Source: WRDF01 sp031552235 (GTDB lineage: Bacteria; Bacteroidota; Bacteroidia; Bacteroidales; Rikenellaceae). Taken from it: a stretch of 13,322 bases of DNA. A program made the position numbers and the translations under genes. Position 1 is the first letter of the stretch, and each line of letters starts with the position of its first letter. The stretch is taken from positions 1 through 13,322 of the forward strand of contig JAVBMR010000009.1 of assembly GCA_031552235.1 (NCBI GenBank), read 5' to 3'. Positions 1 through 7,338 of this stretch are shown piece by piece. The notes beneath the pieces were generated by a model, which ran no database searches, was not told the origin of the DNA, and worked only from the letters and a program-made list of their open reading frames with translations.

Positions 1-2294
1 TTGTCTTCCGAGAACTCGGCAGTCCAAGCGATAGCGCTGTTCGTTGAAACATCGTAGCTCGACACGCTGTAGGTCTTCGTGCCGCCTGTGTAATCGTAAG
101 CATCTGTAGTCGCAGCGCCCGTCACGGTCAGCGCCGGAACGGCCGGCGTATATGCCACGCAGCGGATGGGGTAGCCGTGTTTACGGTCATTGTTGCACCA
201 AGAGTCGAGGAAAGTATTGTAGAAGAGCAAGTCGTAACCATTGATAGTAAAGTGCGGAGTAACAGACCAGTAGATGCCGTAGGTTCCAAAGTCCGCGATT
301 TCTCCAGACATGGGGCTGCGGCCGCCTATAGCCGGATAGAACTGGCTCTTTGTCGAGCCATAGTTAGACCAGCGGCCGGGAACAGGAGCAGCAGTACTAT
401 ATTGTGCCGCCCAACCGCCATCGGTAAACTGCTCGTAAGGATTGCCAGTGGGCATGCGGTAGTTGCCTCCGCCGTTTTCGGCCAGTTTACACGGGTCGCC
501 CAGACCGGCTGCGTTGTCCTGCGCCGGGAATGTTGCGCCTGTAGCATAAGGCACGCTCGTCCAATCGTCGGTGATCGTTCCGGCGAATCCGGTGGGTTTC
601 CATACCACGTCCGTTACATCGAACGTATCGCCCTCGACTCCTTTGCCCTGGCTTATCGCCACGGTCGAACCCCACTTGAAGTAGACCAAATAGACCGTTT
701 CGCCGGCCGAACCTGCCGGGGAGTTCCCCTGGGCGTCGTACTCTTTCGAACCTTTGATGGTGAGATTGCCGCTTTCGGCGCCAACCCCGATAACTCCCGG
801 AGGGGCGAGGATCACAGGAGCCTGCCTCACTGTAACCGGCACGCGCAAACGCCCTGCCGTAACGTAGAAAGTGGCCGTGCGCTCGACGATGCCCACGTTG
901 ACAGGCATTGTCAGCGAAACCGTCTGCTTCGTTTCGTCGCCGGGGCCATCGGTCTTGCTGAAGCTCAGCCATCCCGTACCACCGGTATAGGTGATATTCC
1001 CTGTGTCGATCTTCCAGCCACCCACGGCGTCCGTCATGACCGAAAGTATGTTGTCGGTATTGGCTGCCGTCACGGCGTTGAACCCGAACGAGAAGTCGCG
1101 CGGCATTACGGCGAGGTAGTTCTGGTTGTCGAAAGCCACGTAGTCCATCTCGGTTTCCTCGAATTCCTCGACTTCGACTTTGGTGTTTACCGGGTCGGAG
1201 TTCAGGGCTTCTTCCGCTGTGGCGTAGCCGTTGCCGCTGACGCCTGTGATGTTGACGATATAGCGGTGGTTGCGCAGGACGTTCAGGCGGTCGTTGTTCG
1301 ACGCGCTCTTGAACAGGTCGATGCGGTACCATGTGGCGGTGCCGTTGTTGTACTTACCCTCGATCAGCAGGCAGGTCATGTCCTTCGGGTCTGCCGTGTT
1401 GCGGATGTCCGATTCGGCGATGTAGACTTCGCGGATGAATGCCCAGCCTTTGCCGTCTGTGGGGGTGTATTCTATGTATGGTTTTGTGTCGGACGACGAC
1501 AGCCCGGCCACCGATGGCAGCTTGGGCGTGGTTGTCCAGTTGGTTCCGAGGGGTGCGGCGTAGCCAGATGTGCGGACGTTGCGCACCTGCATTTTCGTGA
1601 TCACGAATGTGGCCCCGAGGCCTTCGGCTGCGTAATTGGCCGTGTAGTCGACCGCCGGGTTCTCGTATCCGGTCTTGAACTTCAGCCCCACGTCGATGCG
1701 GGCGACCGCACGGGTCATGAAGACTTTCGCAAGGGTGGTCGATGAGGTTACCTCGATCGCGGCGTGTTCGCCCCACATGGGGAAGGGCTTGGCCGATCCC
1801 GATGCGGCGATCCACTTGCCTGCGTCGGCCCCGGACGTATAAAAGTAGTCCGATCCGCTGAATTTGATCTGCTCAAGGACTTCCTGCTTGGTTTTGCCTG
1901 CGAATCCGTCGGCGAGGGTTTCGATCTGTCCGTCCGAGAGGTTTGCGAGCATTACGAACGAGTATTTCTCGCCGCCCTGGCTTTTCTTGACATACACTTT
2001 CGCTGTTTTCTCGTTTGCGGCGACGGCGGGCCTGATGTCTGCGGCGTGCGAGGCGTATGCGAACTTGCCGTCCTCGCCGAACGCCAGCAGGTCGATTGAA
2101 CGGATCGCGTTCTCGTCGGCTTGTGTCATTGCACGTCCCGCGGGGGTCACGGTGTTATGGTCCGGGACCTGGAGGGTTATCGTCAGCACGTTGTCGTGCC
2201 GGGCGGAGGGTTTTTCGGTGCGGTCTGCCGCACAGCTTCCCATCGCAATGGCGAGGATGGCGGCACACACTATTCTAAGCACTCTCGTTTTCAT
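1..2294 (-). CDS. Large fimbrillin-like (Mfa-like) surface lipoprotein, 3' end outside the window
   Basis: This is the first 764 codons of a gene whose 3' end lies beyond the left edge. The start ATG at 2294 follows an A-rich leader and opens a signal peptide ending MGSC, with the lipidated Cys at residue 21, so an outer-membrane surface lipoprotein is expected. Domains in order: a Mfa-like/fimbrillin-type region (about 35-370), a BACON-like beta domain (about 397-495) ending VPVTVRQ, then a module (about 505-710) ending PIRCVAYTP that resembles the FISUMP/fimbrillin C-terminal fold, then the start of an Ig-like segment. It is a tandem paralogue of the 1277-residue gene 78 bp upstream, and collinear with its first 770 or so residues except for one unrelated patch (177-327). 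A role as accessory or tip adhesin of the fimbria is inferred from the family and position. Family confidence is good; ligand unknown. Confidence 0.85.
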   Translation of the reverse strand, partial: MKTRVLRIVCAAILAIAMGSCAADRTEKPSARHDNVLTITLQVPDHNTVTPAGRAMTQADENAIRSIDLLAFGEDGKFAYASHAADIRPAVAANEKTAKVYVKKSQGGEKYSFVMLANLSDGQIETLADGFAGKTKQEVLEQIKFSGSDYFYTSGADAGKWIAASGSAKPFPMWGEHAAIEVTSSTTLAKVFMTRAVARIDVGLKFKTGYENPAVDYTANYAAEGLGATFVITKMQVRNVRTSGYAAPLGTNWTTTPKLPSVAGLSSSDTKPYIEYTPTDGKGWAFIREVYIAESDIRNTADPKDMTCLLIEGKYNNGTATWYRIDLFKSASNNDRLNVLRNHRYIVNITGVSGNGYATAEEALNSDPVNTKVEVEEFEETEMDYVAFDNQNYLAVMPRDFSFGFNAVTAANTDNILSVMTDAVGGWKIDTGNITYTGGTGWLSFSKTDGPGDETKQTVSLTMPVNVGIVERTATFYVTAGRLRVPVTVRQAPVILAPPGVIGVGAESGNLTIKGSKEYDAQGNSPAGSAGETVYLVYFKWGSTVAISQGKGVEGDTFDVTDVVWKPTGFAGTITDDWTSVPYATGATFPAQDNAAGLGDPCKLAENGGGNYRMPTGNPYEQFTDGGWAAQYSTAAPVPGRWSNYGSTKSQFYPAIGGRSPMSGEIADFGTYGIYWSVTPHFTINGYDLLFYNTFLDSWCNNDRKHGYPIRCVAYTPAVPALTVTGAATTDAYDYTGGTKTYSVSSYDVSTNSAIAWTAEFSED
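177..327 (-). other. Divergent patch inside conserved module (copy 1)
   Basis: This segment of the first large lipoprotein gene shows no evident alignment to the equivalent segment of its paralogue at 4045-4207, although the sequence on both sides is closely matched. It encodes the part of the FISUMP-like module just before the PIRCV motif and contains many Tyr, Asn, Asp and His residues. It may form a ligand-binding surface; that is inference. Confidence 0.55.
1354..1426 (-). repeat. 73-bp block identical to 5239-5311
   Basis: These 73 bases match 5239-5311 base for base, including third codon positions, while the flanking coding sequence of the two paralogues differs at many silent sites. 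The block encodes the end of the N-terminal fimbrillin-like region, including the residues DPKDMTCLLIEGK. A local gene conversion between the two genes is the simplest explanation. Confidence 0.8.
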
Positions 2295-2325
2295 ATATGG
2301 TTGTTTGTTTTTTGTTGTTTTTAGC

Positions 2326-2355
2326 GCCCTGCGGAGGGATCAGGCTCCGCGGGGC
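2326..2355 (-). other. Intergenic hairpin between the two large paralogues
   Basis: Two 11-base arms (2326-2336 and 2345-2355) pair at 10 of 11 positions around an 8-base loop, in the 78-bp gap between the two large lipoprotein genes. On the transcribed strand it is followed by an A-rich rather than U-rich stretch, so it is not a standard intrinsic terminator. It could protect or process the mRNA, or partly attenuate transcription. The A-rich leader after it looks like a typical Bacteroidota translation leader. Confidence 0.5.
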
Positions 2356-2372
2356 AATGTTAACGCACTTTA

Positions 2373-5300
2373 TTATTCTGCGACGCTGCGGGCGGCGAAG
2401 CCGTAGGCGCGGAGGTAGTTGTTGTACTGCGGGTAGACAGCAACGTCCCTGAAGTAGAAGTTGTAACCGACGGTAGCCGAGGCCGGGGTACCAGACCAAC
2501 AGTTGGCGAATGAAACAACGCCGAGGAAAGCCCCCGTCTGGAAGTAACGGTAGCCCGTAGTAGGATAGAATGTCGTTCCGCCGGTTCCGTTCAGACCAAG
2601 GTAGAAGTTCCAGCCTTTGTCGAACGCCCCGCTTACATTGCAATTGGTAGGACCGCCGAATGTAACATTATTCCCATCCGACGTAAACCCTGTCCATGCG
2701 CCGCTCGGAGGCATAACGAATCCCACGGGGCTGGGGTCGTAGACAGTCTTCACCGGCTTGGTGGTATTGACGGTCGTTACGGTATTCTCCATGCTCCAAA
2801 GGTTGTTGTATGTTGTCGAGCACCAGTTGTCAGCAACAGAAGCCACAGTATAGAACGTGTTGGGGTTCGCGATGGCAGTCCCCAATGCGACTGCACCATT
2901 GGGCGCTTTGATAAATGTATAGCCTCCTGTGCCATAGTAGAGCGTCTTCTCGGCTGTTTCAGAGGTTCCGGCCGCGGGCCGCATCGGGTCCTTGCGGCCC
3001 CACTGCCAGTAGGGATTGTTTCCGCCGCGGATTACCTTTCCGTTGTTCTGCGTAATGGTAAAGGTTTCTGTCAGCGGGCCTTCGATACCGGTCTGGCTGA
3101 CGCGCACCTGCACACTGCGGGGTTCGTCGTTGTTAGGGCCTACGCCATACTTCGTCGTTCCCATGTTGCACCACCCAAGGTTGTACTTCATAAAGTTGAA
3201 AGTCGTGTTCGGGGCCGTACGGTTCGCCGTAGCGTCGGTTTGAGGGTTTGCCGCGTCGAAAACAGTCGTGGCCGTTACCCAGATATGCCAGCTCCACAGG
3301 ATGACATTGCTCGAATTTCGCACGGCAACTATGGCGTTGCCCTGTTTGATATTCGCCGCAGGAACGTCGAATTCGAGATAATGTCCGTCACCGGACAGCT
3401 CTATGTTTTCTATCAACCCCGGAGCGTCCATCCAAACAAGCGTGGCGTCGTAAGGTGTGAACTGGTCGTAGATATACGGCCCTGTGATGGCGGCGTTGTC
3501 GTGGCGCACGAATGCGGTCAGCTTGTTGGTTCCCGTCGTAGTCGAGTAGGCGCTTGTGTTTGTTGCACCCGCCTTGATAGCGTTACCATACACCAGCGGC
3601 AACTTGTAGTAGCCCGGCGCGTTGATTACATAGCAGTTGGCAGTGTTCCTGTTCGTGCCATTATCGGCCGCACCCTTGGTCGAAAGGTCGTGCGGAGCTG
3701 CCGATGTAGCCACCACGGCGGCCGCTTTCAGCAGGTCGTCCTCCGGGCAGTACGCAACGCCCGTGAACGCTTGCGTTGTGGCATCGTAGTTGGCTGCGGT
3801 TTTGCTTCCCGCCGCGCTGGTTGTGAACGCTGTAAGCCATGTCGGTTTGGTCGCCGTCCAGTTTGTGCCGTCGGTCGAGAATTCGGCCTTCCATGCGATA
3901 GGGCTGTCAGTTGCGGTATCGTAGCTCGACACGCTGTAGGTCTTCGTTCCGCTTGTATAAACATAAGCGTCTGTAGTCGCCGCACCCGTCACCGTCAGCG
4001 CCGGAACCGCCGGCGTATATTCCACGCAGCGGATGGGACTGCCGTAGTCAGATCGGGTCGTACTCAGCTCTCCTGCCCCAAAAGTTGCAGACATAAACAG
4101 GGCATAACCTTTGTATGCACCACCACTGTACGTTGCAGAAGGCAACCAGTAGAAACTCCCCTGCAAGCTAGCAATACCCAGGTATCCTTGGGAATCTCGT
4201 TTCCCTACAAGAGGATAGAACTGGCTCTTTATCGAGCCGGAATTCGACCAGCGGCCGGGTGTGGGAACAGCAGCACTGTATTGCGTAACCCATCCGCCAT
4301 CGGTAAATTCGGAAGAAGGATTCATGCGGTAATTGCCGCCGTTATTCTCGGCCAGCTTGCACGGATCGCCCAGACCGGCGGCGTTGTTCTGCGCCGGGAA
4401 CGATGTTGTGCCTGCACCATAAGGCACGCTCGTCCAATCGTCGGTAATCGTCCCTTTATCGAATTCCGCCGGTGCCCAGGCCACGTCCGAGGCGTCGAAC
4501 TCATCGGTATGACCTGTTCCCTGGCCTATCGCCACGGTCGAACCCCACTTGAAGTATACCGCATAAACCGTTTCGCCTGCCGAACCTGCCGGGGAGTTCC
4601 CCTGGGCGTCGTATTCTTTCGAACCCTTGAGGGTCAGCTTCTTACTATCCACACCCACGCCGAGTACTCCCGGAGGGGCGAGGATGCCCGACGTCTGTTT
4701 CACAGTCACCGGCACACGCATGCGTCCGGCAACAACGTTAAAAGTAGCCGTGCGCTCGGCGCCGCTGACGTTCAAAGGCATTATCAGCGAAACGCTCTGC
4801 TTCGTCCCGTTGCCGGCACCTGAAGCAGACGAGAAACTCAGCCAGCCCGTACCGCCGGTATAGGTGATGCTACCGGTGTCGATGCTCCACCCGCCGGAAT
4901 AGTTGGTCTGAACCGTGAGTTTATTGTTGGTATTGGCTGCCGTCACGGCGTTGAACCCGAAATTGAAGTCGCGCGGGCTGACCATGACATAGTTCTGGCC
5001 GTCGATCTGCACCGGGTCGATCCTCTCGTCGTTCCAATAGATGACGTTGCTCTCCAGATTGTACGGATCGGAATTGAGCGCGTCGTCCGCATCGCCGTAG
5101 CCGTCGCCGTTGACGCCCGTGATATTGACGATATAGCGGTAGTTGCGCAGGATATCGAGGCGGTTGCTGCGTGCCTCGCCCTGGGCGTCGCGGTCGTAGA
5201 AATCGACACGGTACCATGTCGGGTCGCCGCCGTTGTATTTACCCTCGATCAGCAGGCAGGTCATGTCCTTCGGGTCTGCCGTGTTGCGGATGTCCGATTC

Positions 5301-6206
5301 GGCGATGTAGATCTCGCGGATGAGCTGTTTGCCGCCAACTATCTCGTTCTTGTACTCGATCATGCCTTTTTTATCGGCAGCGAGCAAGCCAGCCACCGAA
5401 GGTTTTTCATCGGCAAAATTAGTCCCCAGCGGAGCGGCATAGCCAGATGTGCGCACGTTGCGCACCTGCACGGACACTATCTCGAAATTGCTGAGCCCCT
5501 CGGCTGCGTAGTTGGACGTATAGTCGATCGCCGGATCGGTATAATCGATGGGGGTTTCGCTCTCGTCCTTCGTTTTGAAGTTCAGGCCGACATCTATACG
5601 CGCCACCGAACGCACCATCACGATACCCGACAGCCTGGTCGCGGCCGCGACCTTCACGGCCGCGTGCTCGCCCCACATCGGGAACGGCTTGGCAGACCCG
5701 GAAGCGGAGATCCACTTGCCTGCGTCGGCCCCAGCCGTATGATAATAGTCCGACCCGCTGAACGTGATCTGTGCGAACACTTCCTGTTTAGTCTTGCCGT
5801 CGAATCCGTCGGCCAGCGATTCGATGTATCCCGCAGGCATGTTGGCCAGGAACACGAGCGTGTATTTTTCGCCGCTCTGGCTCTCGTTGACCTCTACCTT
5901 GCAGATCCTTTCGTTGGTCGCGCTGCCGGGTGTGAGGTCGGTCGAGCGGAAAGTGTAGGCAAACTTTCCGTCCTCGCCGAACGCCAGCAGATCGATCGAC
6001 TTCACGTCGTTCTCCTGCGCCTGGTTCATCGCGCGGCCGGCAGGCACCGTCGTATTCAGCCCCGGTATACGGAGCGTGATGGTCAGCATATCCCCGCTGA
6101 GGCTGCCGGTGCGGTTGCACGGCCCGTCGTTTTTCTCGGCCACGCAGCTGCCCATCGCAACCGCCATGACGGCGGCACAGAGGATACTAAGCAATTTCGT
6201 TTTCAT
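2373..6206 (-). CDS. Giant multidomain fimbrillin-like (Mfa-like) surface lipoprotein
   Basis: 1277 residues. The signal peptide ends AMGSC, with the lipidated Cys at 21. Visible regions: Mfa-like fimbrillin region (about 40-370); BACON-like beta domain (410-505, GGWSIDTG to VPVTVKQ); a FISUMP-like module (about 520-730) closing with SPIRCVEY; an Ig-like stretch (736-830); a region with ANCYVINAPGYYKLP, VYGNAI and ILWSWHIWVT (850-980) of a kind recurrent in Bacteroidales fimbrillins; and a second C-terminal fimbrillin module (1005-1277) with YWQWGRKDP and KTVYDPSPVGFVMP. The final motif is ARSVAE, where the usual form has a Cys (VRCV). It starts 27 bp after the Mfa2-like gene, so the two are probably cotranscribed. 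Family knowledge and position suggest a tip or accessory subunit that binds host, microbial or glycan targets. The length is far above a simple fimbrillin. Domain borders are by eye. Confidence 0.88.
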   Translation of the reverse strand: MKTKLLSILCAAVMAVAMGSCVAEKNDGPCNRTGSLSGDMLTITLRIPGLNTTVPAGRAMNQAQENDVKSIDLLAFGEDGKFAYTFRSTDLTPGSATNERICKVEVNESQSGEKYTLVFLANMPAGYIESLADGFDGKTKQEVFAQITFSGSDYYHTAGADAGKWISASGSAKPFPMWGEHAAVKVAAATRLSGIVMVRSVARIDVGLNFKTKDESETPIDYTDPAIDYTSNYAAEGLSNFEIVSVQVRNVRTSGYAAPLGTNFADEKPSVAGLLAADKKGMIEYKNEIVGGKQLIREIYIAESDIRNTADPKDMTCLLIEGKYNGGDPTWYRVDFYDRDAQGEARSNRLDILRNYRYIVNITGVNGDGYGDADDALNSDPYNLESNVIYWNDERIDPVQIDGQNYVMVSPRDFNFGFNAVTAANTNNKLTVQTNYSGGWSIDTGSITYTGGTGWLSFSSASGAGNGTKQSVSLIMPLNVSGAERTATFNVVAGRMRVPVTVKQTSGILAPPGVLGVGVDSKKLTLKGSKEYDAQGNSPAGSAGETVYAVYFKWGSTVAIGQGTGHTDEFDASDVAWAPAEFDKGTITDDWTSVPYGAGTTSFPAQNNAAGLGDPCKLAENNGGNYRMNPSSEFTDGGWVTQYSAAVPTPGRWSNSGSIKSQFYPLVGKRDSQGYLGIASLQGSFYWLPSATYSGGAYKGYALFMSATFGAGELSTTRSDYGSPIRCVEYTPAVPALTVTGAATTDAYVYTSGTKTYSVSSYDTATDSPIAWKAEFSTDGTNWTATKPTWLTAFTTSAAGSKTAANYDATTQAFTGVAYCPEDDLLKAAAVVATSAAPHDLSTKGAADNGTNRNTANCYVINAPGYYKLPLVYGNAIKAGATNTSAYSTTTGTNKLTAFVRHDNAAITGPYIYDQFTPYDATLVWMDAPGLIENIELSGDGHYLEFDVPAANIKQGNAIVAVRNSSNVILWSWHIWVTATTVFDAANPQTDATANRTAPNTTFNFMKYNLGWCNMGTTKYGVGPNNDEPRSVQVRVSQTGIEGPLTETFTITQNNGKVIRGGNNPYWQWGRKDPMRPAAGTSETAEKTLYYGTGGYTFIKAPNGAVALGTAIANPNTFYTVASVADNWCSTTYNNLWSMENTVTTVNTTKPVKTVYDPSPVGFVMPPSGAWTGFTSDGNNVTFGGPTNCNVSGAFDKGWNFYLGLNGTGGTTFYPTTGYRYFQTGAFLGVVSFANCWSGTPASATVGYNFYFRDVAVYPQYNNYLRAYGFAARSVAE
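4045..4207 (-). other. Divergent patch inside conserved module (copy 2)
   Basis: This is the counterpart of 177-327 in the second large lipoprotein (about residues 667-720). The sequences on each side, around SPIRCVEYTPAVPALTV and GRWSNSGSIKSQFYP, are strongly conserved between the paralogues, but the patch itself differs in sequence and slightly in length. It lies in the FISUMP-like module, a plausible ligand-binding face. Confidence 0.55.
5239..5311 (-). repeat. 73-bp block identical to 1354-1426
   Basis: Partner of the block at 1354-1426, in the same orientation and at the equivalent position of the paralogous gene, 3885 bp away. Being direct repeats, these blocks could also support deletion or fusion between the two genes. 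Confidence 0.8.
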
Positions 6207-6233
6207 ATCTTTTTCGTTTCTTTTATTTCAGGT

Positions 6234-7202
6234 TTAGATGCCGCTGTTCTGGATCACGATCTCCCAGCCGTTGATGAATATCGAAACCAGGGCCCAGTTG
6301 CCCATTTCCTCGCGTACCGTATAGACCAGCGTGTATTCGTCTTCCCAATCGAGGTCCTGGTCGGTGCAGATGTAGGCGATCGCCCCCAGTATTTCGCGCG
6401 AGAGCCACAGGTTGTACAGCGGGGTGTTGGGATGGGTGTTCGCGGCGATGCGCAGGCGCACTCCGTCGCATTCGTTCGAGAAGAGGCGGTAGATGTTGAA
6501 GTCCGCCTGCATCCACAGGTCGTCTTCGTCGTATGTGTATGTAGGTATGTAGTTCAGCGGGAGGTATTGCGATTCTGCCGCCAGAGTGTTGTCGCAGTTA
6601 TAGATACCGTTGACCCCTGTCATCGTTATTGTAAACAGCGATGGGTCGATGGGCTGTCCGTCGGGATCCTGTATGATGATGCGGATCTTGTTTGTGTTCT
6701 TGGTCATGTAGACGTCGGCGTCTGTTTGGCGCAACGATCCGACCGCTACGGGAGTGTCGGCATGGAAAAGCGATGCGGTCGAGCCGAAGTCGCCGCTCTG
6801 TGTTTTCAGGCGCAATTGCATCTGCGCGTAATTGTCATGCACGGCGATCAGGTGGTCTTGTTCGTCGTAGTTGCCCCATGTGACGATGCGGTAATCGCCT
6901 TTGGGGAGCATGAGTTTTGTTCCGTGGTTTTCGTCGAGCGACGATACCGGAATGCGTTTATGGTCGGCCAGGGAACCGTCCCCGGCGTTATATATGAAGA
7001 TATCGAGCGTCGATACCTGTTGGGCCAGGCGGCATCCGTCGCTGCCCATGTGATATGTGTAGAAAAAGCGCAGGTATAGCCCCTCGGGACAATTCGAGTT
7101 ATCCTCTTTGATGGTATCGCACCCGCTGATCGTTGTCGCGGCGGCCAAAACGAGGCAGAGGGCGGCAAGACGCGATGCAATATGTCGAAAAATAGACTTC
7201 AT
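6234..7202 (-). CDS. FimB/Mfa2-family fimbrial anchor lipoprotein
   Basis: 322 residues, a usual length for the family. A signal peptide ends TISGC, giving a lipid-anchored Cys at 28. This is followed by the family hallmark, a second Cys just before PEGLYLRFFYTY (about 38-50), then a two-part beta-sandwich, with LDIFIYNAGDG at about 67 and LMLPKGDYRIVTWGNY at about 97-112. In Porphyromonas gingivalis, Mfa2 and FimB anchor the fimbria to the outer membrane and limit its length. The gene lies directly after the major fimbrillin gene, as mfa2 follows mfa1, but behind a strong terminator, so it is probably made in smaller amounts. The two large fimbrillin-like genes follow 27 bp downstream. Assignment to the family is firm; the anchor role is by homology. 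Confidence 0.92.
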   Translation of the reverse strand: MKSIFRHIASRLAALCLVLAAATTISGCDTIKEDNSNCPEGLYLRFFYTYHMGSDGCRLAQQVSTLDIFIYNAGDGSLADHKRIPVSSLDENHGTKLMLPKGDYRIVTWGNYDEQDHLIAVHDNYAQMQLRLKTQSGDFGSTASLFHADTPVAVGSLRQTDADVYMTKNTNKIRIIIQDPDGQPIDPSLFTITMTGVNGIYNCDNTLAAESQYLPLNYIPTYTYDEDDLWMQADFNIYRLFSNECDGVRLRIAANTHPNTPLYNLWLSREILGAIAYICTDQDLDWEDEYTLVYTVREEMGNWALVSIFINGWEIVIQNSGI

Positions 7203-7284
7203 GGTATAAATCGTGCTAAATGTTGTCCGTTATGTTTTGCTGACAGGCTTTCTGTAAGCGCTTGAAAATTCTGAAAAGTTTTAT

Positions 7285-7325
7285 AAAAACCTGCCCGCAA
7301 CCCTATGGTTGCGATTGCGGGCAGG
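7285..7325 (-). terminator. Intrinsic terminator after the major fimbrillin gene
   Basis: A perfect 11-bp G+C-rich inverted repeat (arms 7290-7300 and 7315-7325, CCTGCCCGCAA) has a 14-base loop. On the transcribed strand it is followed at once by TTTTT and then a further A/T-rich stretch. It lies 13 bp past the fimbrillin stop codon. A shorter alternative stem (7297-7302 with 7307-7312) overlaps the loop. Partial read-through here would give abundant shaft subunit and fewer anchor and tip subunits. Confidence 0.88.
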
Positions 7326-7338
7326 ATGATAGGGCAGA

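Noticed and set aside
177..1745. Long plus-strand open frame (522 codons), and similar long plus-strand frames at 3240-4823, 5664-7079 and 10738-12339
   Set aside because: Each lies antisense to a well-recognised minus-strand gene, has Arg/Cys/His-rich low-quality translation with no recognisable family, and is explained by the codon bias of the G+C-rich coding strand.
177..4207. Diversity-generating retroelement acting on the variable patches of the two large lipoproteins
   Set aside because: The two patches differ at all bases and in length rather than only at template adenines, and neither a reverse transcriptase nor a template repeat is visible in the window. It cannot be excluded that such elements lie elsewhere.
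7256..7263. Eight-base palindrome AAGCGCTT upstream of the Mfa2-like gene
   Set aside because: Too short to distinguish from chance, and no second copy or linked motif was seen.
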